A DNA stretch of 64,000 nt from the NCBI RefSeq assembly GCF_030052815.1, contig NC_079496.1, positions 2,170,001-2,234,000 on the forward strand. The letters run 5' to 3'. Of the stretch, positions 25,542 through 38,754 are shown in pieces (within the stretch, counting starts at the first letter, position 1; each line of letters begins with the position of its first letter). This stretch comes from Hevea brasiliensis (lineage: Eukaryota; Streptophyta; Magnoliopsida; Malpighiales; Euphorbiaceae). Made by a program: the position numbers and the translations under genes. The notes under the pieces are model-generated. The model was not told the origin of the DNA. It made no database searches and saw only the letters and a list, made by a program, of their open reading frames with translations.

Positions 25542-26026
25542 GTAAGAAACACTAAATTCTTATATACTTAACCTGGTTAATATTTTCTCATCTATTAATA
25601 TAAAATTTACAAGATTTTTCTTGTCCAAATTTGGTTTATCATGGACCTAAAATGCAAAATGTATAATAAAACTTACATACTAAATACATTAGTTCTATAT
25701 ATTTGTATATTGAGTCTATAATAGACGGTATTTAGACGTATTTAGACAAGAATTTCTCCATTTTACAAATGATTAGTTAAATTTGAATTTTATTATGATA
25801 ATTTGGCAATGATATTAAAGTTTTTTGAGTGGAGGACTAGGAGAGCTGATACTCAAATTGGTTCTACCATATAAGCACTATCCTTTTAGCTACTAGGCCA
25901 CATCAGCTTAGACAAGAAATTTCCTTCCAATATTATTACTTAAAAACTCACCAAAGTTCTGAATCATATCGGATAATTGAAACATACATGAGAAGACCAA
26001 CTTACTGTTGATCACTAATTATATTA

Positions 26027-28374
26027 TTAAACCTCATAAGTCATGCCTACTTTGAGTAAATGCTTACGAGGAACCAAGAAAACTTCATCAGGCTGCCTCA
26101 CACACCTGCTTAATTAGCCAATTGTAAAGGCAGTCTATAGTTAATTTCTTCACTAATTTTGATCCATCTTTAGCCATCACAAGGCTCTTACCCATTAGAT
26201 AAACAACACCATCCCTTTGTGCATGATCAACCAATGTCACCTCCCTTTGCATCTCTTCTCCATCTTCATTCCTTACGAACTCCTTCAATTGATTCACCAA
26301 CATCTCCTCCAACGTCTCTTGCTCCTTTCTTGAATCTTTGTATCCATGCGTCACTATGCATCGGAAGATCATCTCTTTAGGCTTTACTCGTTCAAACAAG
26401 AATCGTTCCTCAGGAGAAACTTTGCCAATCGGCAATGACTTGATTGAAACAAACACAACAACTGAATGTCGAGATGAGACACTTGAGACATAATCAGTGA
26501 ATATTGGAGATATACCATGAACAAGCTGAGTGTAGAATAAACCAATTCCTTGGGCTCGATCAATCCTCTCATCTGAGGTTATATCAGTAAGCTTCTCTGT
26601 TGCAACTTTATTTTCAAGCTCATACATATACTTTTTCCTGTAACCATAGTTCCATATGAACATAATGACCACCACAATGAAGGCAAAGAACAAAGGAAGG
26701 CACCCTCCATCAACAAACTTGTAGAGTGTAGAGCTTAAAAATATAAGTTCAATAAGACCAATGGTTAGAACATAGAGGATCGATGATGAAGATGATGTGT
26801 GTCTTCCATATCATGATCATAATAAGAACAAGAAATGAAGATGTAATAATGAAAACAAATGTCACAGCAATACCTGCAAGAAGCATATCAGCAAAAAAGT
26901 TTTAAGAAATCAGAATGTAAATACTAAAATTTTAGCATTGTAACATAATCAAATTCTCAACATATGCGTTTCCAATCTTTAAGGTGTTTTTGAAGCCAAG
27001 AGTGACCCCTACACAGGCCAACATCAGAAGAGTATTGATCTCAGGCACATAAACTTGTCCCTCGTGTTCTGCAGATGTATGCACAACCTTAATTCGAGGG
27101 AAGCATCCAAGTGCTACTGATTGTTGGATGATTGAGAAGGAAGCCGAGATCAATGACTGACTGGCAATTATGGCTGCCAAAACAGCCACAACGAATTGTG
27201 GCCAATACATTGATTCTGTGCCAAAGAAATTCACATAAACACAAATCAAATCCAAGAACAACAATCAATAGGATTAATCTAGTTAAGGATGGGTGCTCCC
27301 CTTCCTTATTAACCATGGTTCATCTATGCTAAAAGCAATGTGAGATTATTTCAAAAGAAATCCTAAATGCATCAGAGCATGAAGATTATGCCCTTAAGAT
27401 CGTCCAGTGAGGAACTTCGTCTCGTAAGCTAACTTGAAGATAACTCCAATCGTAAGTACGAAAAAAAAACTCAAGAACAACAAATATATATGCATAAAAG
27501 TCAGGTCTAGGCATGATAATATTATAATCACTAGGGATCGATTTATAGAAGGCATCAGTAAACTCCTCGGTATGTTCCTGGAGATATGAACACTGACCAA
27601 TATAGGCTAACTAGATGGAGGGAATGAGTACAGAGCAAGAGCTTATTTGAACTGAGAGAACATTGAAGTGGCCTAAATCAGCAAACAAGGCTTCAGAACC
27701 TGTTAAGCATAACATGACTCCTCCAACAGAGATTCATGCATCCTTTTTATTTCTCTTCAAATACTGTACAATGTACCATGGATTCACGATCACACCAGGG
27801 TCGTACTTGGCAATATTGAAAATCCCAATAAATGCAATAAAAGAGAACCAAACCATAAGAATTGGAGCAAAAGTATACCCAACTTTATCTGTTCCAAACC
27901 TCTGAATTTGAAACAAGAAAATAAAAATCCCACTGAAATCCACATGATGGCAATATCGGTAAGGCTAGGTTCAGCCTCCTTGATACCTCCAACTGCCGAT
28001 AACACTGCAAAAATCGAATAAATAACAGAGCAATCAATTTGAAACTTGAACTCAAAATTTCACAATTTGCTAAAGGTCATTGATTAAAAATTGAAGCTCA
28101 TTTTGTGTGTGTGTGTATGTCATAACTGATATGCAGGGTGTGAGAATGCCATCTCCAAGGACCATGGACACTCCAAGCATACTCATGAACAATAGAAAGA
28201 ACTTCATTAGGTGCCTATTCTCGAGCATTGATTTCACAGCTGAAGCCATCTTCATTCGGCGGTTTGGTGTCTCCAACTTATAATTGGACAATTCTCTATC
28301 TTCGGCCTGGTGGTTTGGTATCATATTGATCTTGGCATGGCGGCATATGAGATAATATATTGCGAAGGTTCCTC
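26027..28374 (-). pseudogene. HAK: HAK/KUP/KT potassium transporter, exons 3 to last (3' part of split pseudogene)
   Basis: HAK/KUP proteins take up K+ across the plasma membrane. Family segments appear in order: GGTFAIYYLICRHAK, IPNHQAEDRELSNYKLETP, GVSMVLGDGILTPCIS (exon 28374-28126); SAVGGIKEAEPSLTD, FGTDKVGYTFAPI (from 28004); GSEALFADLGHFN; TDAFYKSIP (to 27532); [16 protein letters not shown] through KIGNAY (from 27215); GIAVTFVFIITSSF onward, the cytosolic tail and VGMTYEV with stop at 26027. Damage: a 1-base deletion near 27935; TGA for Trp at 27736-27734; TAG at 27613-27611; a 1-base frameshift near 26775-26790; a GT expansion near 26113 that shifts the final 25 codons. Donors after CIS and after GNAY read TT rather than GT. 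Exons 1-2 are 19.3 kb upstream, at 47648-48919. The N-terminal sequence suggests the HAK5-type high-affinity clade, less certainly. Confidence 0.92.
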
Positions 28375-30656
28375 CTGCACCATGGACAGCAAGAAAATCT
28401 CTGATAATTTTAGCACCATCTTCCTTTCAATAGGTGTTAGAGTGAAAATTGTAAGATCATTTAGTAGTTATTTATACCATAATTTCATTATAATATTTTG
28501 AATCTCAGATTATATTTGTTTTCGATATATATAATTGAGTAAAATCAATTTTTTATGGAAACACAATTAGAATTGATTTCGTTATTCATCAGCCTTTTGC
28601 ATTTGTTTGAGGGCCTTAGAAAAAAATTATGCATAATAATAAATTATTTATTGCAAAAAAACATAATGCATGCAAATTTTTATTATATAATAATAACAGA
28701 GTAAAAAAAAATATAAAACAATAAATTATTGCTATAATTTTAAATTTAAAATTATATATCATAATATATTAAATTTTTAATCACAATTAAAATTTTAAAT
28801 ATATTAATTAATTATAAAATAATATAAAAATAAATTTTAATAATAAGACATTTTATAATTATTTTAGTACATGAAAAATATTAAAATTATGATTGGATAT
28901 TAAGAGTAGTTCTCTCTTTATTTGTATTATCTAATAGAATTTAAATATAAAATATTTTTATGTATATTAAATATTCATATATCAATTAAAAGATTAAAAA
29001 TAAAATTTAATAAATGAATTATATTATTACAAAATGTCTGAATGAGCTTTTTTTAAATATGTCAATTCAAAATATAAAAATAATCCTAATTTATTTTTTT
29101 TATTAATTTTAATAAAAATTAATTTATTAAAAATGTTTTATATATTATATGCGTTTTAAAATTTTTATGCTAACTTAAGTGGGTCACCACTTAACTTAAG
29201 CTGACTCCACCAATCAGTAATATGAAGAGACTTTTAATTGTTAAGATAAGAGTTTGCTTGGAATTGAAGTTTAAATTTATTTGGGATTGAAGATCCTATC
29301 TGTTTCAATTTTGTTGAGAAATATTATTTTTTTAGTAGGGAAATTAAGAGAGTAGAGATTTAAATTTAGGTCTATTAAGTGAGTAATAAAATCTTCAATC
29401 ACTAAATCAAGTCAGGTTGAGTGAAAAATATCATTTTAAATATTGTTAAAAGTAATTTTAAAAATTATTTAAAATTTTTATAACTAAAATATATTAAATT
29501 TAATTTAAAATTAATTTTAAAAGTAATTCAAAATAATGTCTAGATAAACGTTAAGGGCGTGTTTGGTAGACAGTTAAAGAATTAAGGGTTAAATCTTTCA
29601 TTAACTTAGTCGTTCAAAGTTAATATTTATCCTTTTAAGAGGTATAAATATTAATTAGGTAAAAGGTTAATATCTTCTCTTTAAATATTTAAACAATATA
29701 CTATAAAGATAATAATTAATCTTTATTAATTTCATATCAATCCCCCCTTAAGAGTATAACTCAGATTATATTACCGTCCATTAAAGTTCTCTTTCAAAAA
29801 TTAATAAAATATAGAAAATAGTATAAATTATGGGAAGATGAATCCAAAATTTATGGAAATTCTATTTAGACTCAATTTACTATGGATTTAAAACTATGAG
29901 ATTTATATATTTATGTATCCTGTAGACCATTATTTTATGATGAGTATGTGGATTGAGACCGTGAGAAAATCGATGATGAAAAATTATATGACTGTAAGAT
30001 TTAATTATATGCATGGAGCTAAATTATTAATTCTGTGGCATAATCCTAAAAAAAAATAATAATATGTTTTTTAGGAAAATTAATTTAATTAAGTTTAAAT
30101 AAAATTTTGTTTTGTTTAAATTTAATATTGGTAGTTCTCAAATGAACCTAATTAAGTTTAATTGGGCTTCATGAACCTAAGAAAGTCTAATTAGGAATTT
30201 TAAATATGACACATTTAATTTATTTTCTGAAAATTAAAATAAGAAAATATTTTTTTCTCTATCCCTCTCCCATACAAACTCTCTATCTCCCTTGACCCCA
30301 CTCTCTTCCTCACTCCCTATTGGTGCTGCCTCCTTTCTCTCTCTTCCTATTGATTGGAAGATCTCACCCATATCCTAGTCTCACCCAAATTTCTCAATCT
30401 CAATTGTTTAAGTTATTTGAATCTTATCATACTAGGACTCCAAACCCTATTACACCTATTGCTAACTCCCTATTGGTGCCGCCCCCTTTCCCTCTCTTTC
30501 TATTGATTGGAATACCACACTCATATCCCAGTCTTACCCAAATTCTGCAACCTCAGTTGTTTAAGTTATCCGAACCTTATCACCCTAAGACTCCAAACTC
30601 TACCATGCCTCTCTCTCAAAACCTTATAAATACCCTACAGAAAAAGAAAAAGAGGG
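28375..30656. other. HAK intron, left part: AT-rich, with older LTR-like sequence near its right end
   Basis: 28440-29560 is very AT-rich and has no gene. GGGCGTGTTTGGTAGACAG at 29569 resembles one end of a hAT MITE, but I found no partner. From about 30240 the sequence becomes pyrimidine-rich, holds a tandem duplication (30318-30610), and ends in a TATA box (TATAAATA at 30627) just before the Athila target site. It resembles the U3 end of an LTR. Confidence 0.45.
30318..30610. repeat. Two-copy tandem repeat of about 148 bp
   Basis: The copy starting CTCCCTATTGGTGCTGCCTC (about 30313) is repeated from CTCCCTATTGGTGCCGCCCC (about 30466), with roughly 85-90% agreement by eye. Shared phrases include TATTGATTGGAA and TTGTTTAAGTTAT. 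The repeat abuts a TATA box and the Athila insertion point. Confidence 0.75.
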
Positions 30657-30661
30657 AAGAA

Positions 30662-32283
30662 TGATGCACACATTTTGCATAGTCATTTACGTCTAATTTC
30701 ATAGCCATTTTATTTTATTATTAGTCATTTTTAGCCAATTTCATTAGTTATTTAGTTAGTTTTTCATAGTTGTCAATTTTGCATTAATTTGTAATTTTTA
30801 CTTTGTTTTGTAGGAAAAATGGTGTTTTTGAAGGACTGAAGAGAAATTTTGCCATTGAGGAGTGACTTCTACAGCCAAAGATGTCAAAAACAAGTTTTCA
30901 AGCTGAAATATGCATTGACCAAATTGTGCATAACTTGCCGCATAAGTTACGCGGATCTGCATAAGGAGAAAAATCACTGTTCCAATACCTGCCGAAATGT
31001 GCATAAGGAGACTGTATAGCTTATGCACATTCACGCCTCCCTTATGCACTTTTCACGGAATTGTGCATAACCTATGCACCAAGTCATGTAGTTTTGCATA
31101 AGTGAACCAGAAACCAGCCGAAAATTGCATAAGGGACTGCATGACTTATGCAGTCCACTTATGCAGTCCCATAAAGAGTTCATTAATGAGCTGGCAGAAG
31201 ATTCCCTCAGAAAATCCCTCCTCAAACACACCATTTTAGGGCTCCATGTCAGAAAATGCTATAAATAGTCCCATTTTCCATTTTAGAAAAGAAGACAAGG
31301 AGCAGAAAAGGAAAGGGAGAGGAGAGGCAGAATTTGAAGAGTCACTTTCACCTTCCACACCATTTTCAACCAAGATTTGCAGATTTCTTTCTTTCCTTAT
31401 ATTTTTCCTACATTTCTAGTGTTTAATTTCTTGTTTCTTAGCTTAGATTGAAGCTTATTTTCATATAAACTCAGATTTTCTTGTAAGGATTATGGGTAGT
31501 GAGTAGTTTACCTTTGATTCTGGAGTAAGGGTTATAATATTTGAGATATTTTGTGGATTTTGATTGGGTAATCCATATTTTGTGGTCTTAATGAGTTTTA
31601 TTCATTTCTTGTGTGCTTAATGACATGCTTAGTGTAGGATCCCATTAAGTGATGTTCTTAATCCATGGTTGAGGCACCGAAAGGAGAAGGCCTTGTGATA
31701 GATAATCAAGGAATTGGACTTAATTAACTTAGATCTAGAAATAGACTAAGGATTAAGAGGATTCACAGATTAATTAAAGAACTTAATGGGTCTTAATTAA
31801 TTCTAACTCCACGAAAGTAGGATTAGTTTGATTAAGGCACTCTTTGTCTCACTCGAAAGGGTATTCGAAGGATTTAAGAATTAATCTCCTTAAAACCATA
31901 AGTTTCACAAGATTGGATAACCAATTTAAAATCCCAAAATAGCTCGAATATGAAATCCCGAACTCCGGAATCGCCTTTTTATTATTGCTAATTTTCAATT
32001 GAATTTAATTGCTTGCCATTTTAAACCCTGCCATATTTGAACTTGCTTATTTCAATTTGATGCAATTTTAGTTTAATTAATACATTGTTAGATAGATTAT
32101 TAATTTTGCACATATAGATTTCATACTCCAATACCCATTCAATCTATTGTTTTAATTTTGAAATTAGTTCAATTTAGTCAACTTTTTATATCAAAAATTC
32201 AATCATTAACACAACTCCTCGTGGGAACGATATCTTTACTGTATTACTTGTACGACCCGTGCACTTGCGGTTGGGCCACATTA
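30662..32283 (+). repeat. Athila 5' LTR, 1622 bp
   Basis: It begins TGATGCACACATTTTGCATAG and ends GGTTGGGCCACATTA, where the 3' LTR ends ACATCA. A TATA-like GCTATAAATAG lies at 31258-31268. Hairpin motifs of the TGCATAAG/CTTATGCA type are concentrated at 30928-31170. Confidence 0.93.
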
Positions 32284-32289
32284 AGTTTT

Positions 32290-32307
32290 TGGCGCCGTTG
32301 CCGGGGA
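32290..32307 (+). other. Athila primer-binding site (tRNA-Asp type)
   Basis: TGGCGCCGTTGCCGGGGA starts six bases after the LTR. It is the standard Athila/Tat-type site and is complementary to the 3' end of plant tRNA-Asp. Confidence 0.9.
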
Positions 32308-32416
32308 GTTGTTTGTTTAAGATTGAATTCTTGATTATTTTAGTTGTTTTTAGTTTTATTTTGTTATATTTTCATTTTGTGTTTGTTTGTTCTTTTTCAG
32401 GTACTCTTAATCTTTT

Positions 32417-35400
32417 ATGAGAAGAGCTAGAAGCTCAAGTGACACATCCTTATTGTTTGATCCTGAAATTGAGAAATTTTGTAAGGCCAACAAGAAAGAA
32501 ACCAGAAGAAGAAAAGAAGCATTGAGAGAAATTGAATTAGAAGAAGTCAAGGCTGATGAAAGAATGAGAATTGGTGTTAATGCTGGAAATGATTGAAACA
32601 ATGAAAATGCAGCCCAAGGTGAAGAGGTTGTTAATGCTAATGTACCTAGGGGAAGTATGATGGATCATGCTTTTCCTCGTTTTGATGACTTGAGAGAAAG
32701 CATAGCAAGACCAAGAATCGATGCAAATAGTTACAAGATGGATTTTGGAGTTCTTCAAATGATTCAAAATTCTCAATTCGGAGGTCATCCTTCTGAAAAT
32801 CCACACACACATCTGAAGAAGTTTGCTATGATCTGTGACATGCAAAAACAACCTGGAGTATCTGATGATGCAGCAAGATTGAAGCTATTCCCATTCTCTT
32901 TGAAAGATAGAGCATTGGATTGGCTTGATTCTTTACCTCACAACTCCATTACAAATTGGGAGCAACTCACTGATGCATTTCTTGCACAATATTTTTCACC
33001 TGGAAAAACTCAAGAATTGAGGAATCAAATGACAGCTTTTAGACCAAGAGAAGATGAAACTCTCTATGAGTCATGGATGAGATGGAAGGAATTAGAGAGA
33101 CAATGCCCACATCACGCCATTCCGAAATGGATGATAAACCAGAATTTTTACACAAATGTTACTCTTGCAATTAGAGGGATTATTGATGCTCAAACAGGAG
33201 GAGAATTTATTATGAAGCATGAAGATGAAGCTTATGAGCTATTGGAGAAAATTGCAAAGAATACTCATCTTTGGAGTAGTCCAAGAGGACCAGCTCCAAC
33301 TCAAAAAAGGCAAGCTGCTGGAATGTATGACCTTGATCCGTTCAACATGATTAATGCAAAGTTTGATGCACTTACAAATGTTTTGGCTAAGAAGATGGAA
33401 GATTTGAGTATGTTGGTTAGTTCATCATCATCATCTGGAAGTTCACAACAAGTGGCTTATGCAGAGGGAACTACCAGCTGTGGAGTAGACTATGGAGAGC
33501 AAGCAGCATATGTTGGTAATTATGGAAACAAACAAATGGGGAATCCTTACTCTCAAACCTATAATCCAACTTGGAGGAATCATCCCAACTTTTCATGGGG
33601 AAATCAGCAAAGTCAAGTCTCAAATCAAAATTTTCAACCACAACAGCAACAAGGAATTCCATATCAGCAAAATAGGCAACCATTGCCTAATTTTCAGCAG
33701 AAAAATATGAATCCTCCATCAAAACAGCAAGAACAAAGTCCCACCACAGAAGCTTTATTACAACAGATTCTTGCTAACCAAAATAAGCATGATGAGGAGA
33801 TGAGAGAGATGAAAGCAAGGCTAGAACAGATGCAAACACATAACAGAATGCTGGAAAATCAGATTGCACAACAAGCATCTTCCTCAGGTACCAAGTCTTT
33901 TGGTAAGCTTCCAAGTCAACCAGAAAACCCAAGAGAGCAGTGTCAAGCTATTACTTTAAGAAGTGGGAAAGTTGTAAATAATGAGAAGAGTGAAAATAGT
34001 GAGAAGAGAGAAAATGAGAAAGAAACTGATGAGGGTGAAAAACAAGAAAGTGAAAAAAAAGAAAGTGCAGAAAAATGTAAAGAGAAAATTGAAGAGAAGG
34101 AAGAGAAGTATATACCTCCTGAGCCCTACAAGCCACAGCTTCCCTTTCCACAAAGATTTCACAAAGCCAAGCTTGACAAGCAATTTGGGAAGTTCTTAGA
34201 AGTTTTGAAGAAGCTTTACATAAATGTGCCTTTTGTTGATGCTCTTTCACAAATGCCCTCTTATGCGAAATTCTTAAAAAAAATTCTCTCAAACAAGAGA
34301 AGAATTGAAGACCATGAAACTGTAGCCTTAACTGAGGAATGTAGTGCTATCCTCCAAAGGAAACTTCCTCCAAAGCTCAAGGATCCAGGGAATTTTTCAA
34401 TTCCATGCCACATTGGGGAATCATGTTCTACAAAAGCTTTATGTGATTTAGGGGCTAGTGTAAGCCTTATGCCTCTTTCCATTTATGAGAAGCTCAATAT
34501 GGGAGATCTTAAGCCAACCCACATTTCTCTTCAGCTAGCTGAAAGATCAATTAAGTATCCTGAAGGGATTTTGGAGAATGTGCCTCTGAAGGTTGGAAAG
34601 TTCTATATACCTGTTGACTTTGTCATCTTGGACATGGAGGAAGATTCTAATATCCCAATCATCTTGGGAAGACCCTTTCTAGCTACAGCAGGAGCATTGA
34701 TTGATGTTAAGGGAGAAAAATTAACTCTTAGAGTTGGTGAAGAGCAATTGGTTTTCAACATTAATAATACTATGAAGAAGCATCATTCTGAAGCTGATAC
34801 TTGCTTGAGAGTTGATATTATTGATGAGCTGGTTGAAGAACACTTCAGAAAGAAATATCCAGAAGATCCACTTGAAAATTGTTTGGTTCATGGAGGAGGC
34901 ATAAACTATGACAACCCTCATGTGGCTGCATATGCTCAACACTTAGGGGGTAGTCCACCATTCATTTCTGCTCCAGTTTTTCAACTCACACAAAAGGAAA
35001 AAGTCGAATTTAAGCAACCATCATTCAAGGAAGAAGATGCACCTAAGGTAGAACTTAAGCAACTTCCTTCTCAGCTCAGGTATGAATTTCTTAGCACTAA
35101 TAACACTTATCCAATAATTGTAAATGCAAACTTGAGTACCTTAGAGGCTGATAAGTTGTTAAGAGTGTTGAAGCAATTCAGAAAAGTTTTAGGATACACC
35201 ATAGATGACATTAAGGGAATAAGCCCACACTTTTGCATGCATAGAATTATTTTGGAAGAAAATTGTAAGCCATCTATTGAACATCAGAGAAGGTTGAACC
35301 CAAATATGAAAGAAGTTATTAAAAAGGAAATTTTAAAGTTGCTTGATGCAGGGATCATATATCCCATCTCAGACAGTACTTGGGTGAGCCCAGTACATGT

Positions 35401-37978
35401 TGTCCCAAAAAAGGGTGGAATGACAGTTGTCAAAAATGAAAATAATGAATTAATTCCCACCAGAACGGTGACTAGTTGGCGAATGTGCATAGATTACAGA
35501 AAATTAAATGTTGCCACTAGAAAAGATCATTTTCCACTTCCCTTCATTGATCCGATGTTAGAAAGATTGGCTAGGCATTCTTATTTTTGCTATTTAGATG
35601 GATATTCAGGTTTTTTTCAAATCCCTATCCATCCAAATGATCAAGAGAAAACCACGTTTACTTGTCTATATGGAACCTTTGCTTATAGGAGGATGCCATT
35701 TGGGTTGTGTAATGCACCAGCCATTTTTCAAAGGTGCATGATGGCAATCTTCTCAGATTTCATTGAAGATATAATGGAGGTTTTTATGGATGATTTTTCT
35801 GTTTATGGATCTTCATTTGACATATGCTTGGCTAACCTTTCTAAAGTTTTACAGCGATGTGCGGATACTGACCTTGTGTTAAACTGGGAAAAGTGTCATT
35901 TCATGGTTCAGGAAGGGATAGTGCTTGGACATTTGGTGTCTAACAGAGGAATAGAGGTTGATAAAGCCAAGGTTGAAGTGATAGAGAAGATGGCTCCTCC
36001 TACCAATGTCAAGGGAATTCGAAGTTTCCTAGGACATGCCGGGTTCTACAGACGCTTTATCAAGGATTTTTCTAAAATAGCCAAACCTTTGTCCAATTTG
36101 TTAAGTAATGACACACCATTTGTATTTGACCAAGAGTGTTTGGATGCCTTTTGCAGGTTCAAGCAAGCTCTTATCACTGCACCAATCATGCAACCACCTG
36201 ATTGGAGCCTACCTTTTGAAATTATGTGTGATGCTAGCAACTATGCAATTGGAGCTGTTCTTGGTCAAAGAAAGGACAAAAAGGCTTATGCTATTTATTA
36301 TGCTAGTAGAACACTGGATGAGGCTCAAACAAATTATGCAACAACTGAAAAGGAATTTTTAGCAATTGTCTTTGCATTGGAAAAGTTCAGACCTTACATC
36401 ATTGACTCAAAGGTGGTTATATTTTCAGATCATGCAGCCATCAGGTATTTACTCCGTAAAAAGGAGGCTAAACCTAGGCTCATTAGGTGGATTCTGATGC
36501 TACAAGAATTTGACTTGGAGATTAGAGATAAGAAGGGAGCTGAAAATGTAGTTGCAGATAATCTTAGTAGGCTGAAATTGGATGATGAAGAATTGGATGA
36601 AATCCCTATCGATGAGTTTTTCTTGGATGAACAACTTTTCTCTCTTGTTGCTAAACTACCTTGGTATGCAGACTTTGTGAATTATCTATCTTGTGGAGTT
36701 TTACCCCTAGGTATGACATGGCAACAAAATAAAAAGTTTTTGCATGAGGTGAAGTTTTATAGATGGGATGATCCTTTACTCTTTAGGAGATGTTGTGATG
36801 GTTTAATAAGGAGATGTATTCCTGATGAGGAGACACAGAGTATTATGCATCATTGCCATGCTTCTGATTATGGAGGACATTTTGGAATCTCTAAAACAGC
36901 TAGTAAAATTTTGCAAGCTGGTTTCTTTTGGCCAAATCTTTTTAAGGATGTGAGGAAATTTGTGTTGGAATGTGATAAATGTCAAAGGAGTGGAAACTTG
37001 TCAAAAAGAGATCAAATGCCCCTAAATGGTATTCTTGAAGTAGAATTATTTGATGTATGGGGAATAGATTTTATGGGGCCATTTCCTCCTTCATTTGGTA
37101 ATAAATACATTCTAGTTGGAGTCAACTATGTGTCAAAGTGGGTGGAAGCTATTGCAACTCCAACTAATGATGCTAGAGTTGTAGTGAAATTCTTAAAGAA
37201 ATTTGTCTTGAGCATATTCGGAGCTCCTAGGGCTATAATTAGTGATGGGGGTTCCCATTTTTGTAATAAGCAATTTGAGAACTTAATGAGGAAGTATGGT
37301 GTAGTGCACAAGACAGCTACCCCATACCATCCTCAAACTTCAGGACAAGTTGAAATTTCTAACAGAGAGCTCAAACATATCTTGGAGAAAACAGTAAATA
37401 ATTCTCGGAAAGATTGGTCTATCAAACTAGATGATGCTTTATGGGCATATAGGACTGCTTACAAAACCCCTATAGGAACTACTCCATTTAGGTTGGTGTA
37501 TGGTAAGTCTTGTCATTTACCTGTGGAGCTAGAACATAGAGCATATTGGGCCATTCAGACCTTGAATTTTGATCTTAAGCAAGCTGGTGAAAAGAGACTA
37601 TTGCAGCTTAATGAGCTTGAAGAATTAAGGATGGATGCTTATGAAAATGCCCGTATTTACAAAGAAAGAACTAAAGTTTGGCATGATAAGCATCTTAGGA
37701 AAAAGGAATTCAAAGAAGGTGATTTAGTTTTATTGTTCAACTCAAGATTGAAATTGTTCCCTGGAAAACTTAAATCAAGGTGGACTGGTCCATATAGAGT
37801 TTCTAAGGTTTTCCCTTATGGAGCAATTGAAATTTGGAGTGAAAAATCTGGGAATTTTAAGGTCAATGGGCATAGATTGAAGCATTACATAACTGGAGAC
37901 CCGATAAAGGGAGCAAGCTGTTACAAGCTCTCCAATCCCTCACCTCTTTTCAGTGAAATTCATGAAAAGTCCAGCTAA
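32417..37978 (+). CDS. Athila gag-pol polyprotein (one premature stop in gag)
   Basis: Gag starts at the ATG at 32417 ([20 protein letters not shown]). An in-frame TGA at 32594-32596 interrupts it at codon 60. From the ATG at 32657 the frame stays open for 1773 codons. Using that numbering: gag domain about 70-165; Gln-rich then Lys/Glu-rich linker 300-500; aspartic protease DLGAS at 597-601; reverse transcriptase with FMDD at 1043-1046; RNase H starting near D1192; integrase HHCC finger about 1396-1442; integrase catalytic D1471, D1530, E1566, with the exact D-35-E spacing. The product makes virus-like particles, copies the RNA and integrates cDNA. All catalytic residues seem present, so the TGA is the only obvious lesion. 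Whether the internal ATG or read-through gives usable Gag is not decidable here. Confidence 0.93.
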
Positions 37979-38754
37979 GGACTATAAATTAGCCCTCTTG
38001 GGAGGCATCCCAAGCTCTTTTATTTTCCTTTTTGTTGATTTACTTTTATTTTCATTGTTTTTGTTTTTATCTTGAATCTCCCCAAATTCAATTTTTGACA
38101 TTGTTGAATCTTGTCCCTTGTAGATGTATTTCAATGGAGGAAGGTTGGTGAACTGCTGGGGAGTGATTCTTAACTTGAAAATTTTGTCCTTCAAACTCTC
38201 CCAAAAACTGATTAGTTCTTACTGCATAACCTGTGCAGGAGCTGTTATCTGGTTTATGCAGAGGAAAAATGAAATCTGCAGCAAAAAGGGTGTCTGCAGC
38301 AGATGGCTTGTGTTTTTGGTGAGGTTGGGTGTGTAACTTTTAAGTATATGTGCTTTTAATGTTAATATGGTGGTAAGTGAGCCATTTTTGCAGTTATGAG
38401 CTTATTTGGGTTGTGGAATTCAAGGTGGACAATATTGCATTCTCTTGGCATAACTTGGAGAGTTCATTTCATCATTTGTGAATAGATGCAATCTTATGCA
38501 GGTTTTATTGAGTTTTTATTGTGCTAAATGTTGATTCGCAGAATTTGAGTAAAAATGGCATGGTTCACAAAGGTCTTTTATGTAGGATCCATTTCTACAT
38601 GCTTGTGTGATGAAATTTTGATGGACCTTGTATATATTGATGTGTTTTTGGTGAAAATTTCTCATAGTTTATGCTTCATAGAATTATATTTCTTCATTTT
38701 AGGGTATTTTTCACCCTTGCAAATCATATTCTATTGCAATCTTAATCTTGTTGA

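Noticed and set aside
29564..29780. Possible MITE starting GGGCGTGTTTGGTAGACAG
   Set aside because: Only one typical end is visible; no partner end and no duplication.
33951..34292. Minus-strand hydrophobic frames opposite gag
   Set aside because: They are the antisense of the Lys/Glu-rich gag linker; the Phe/Leu-rich reading is an artefact of that composition.
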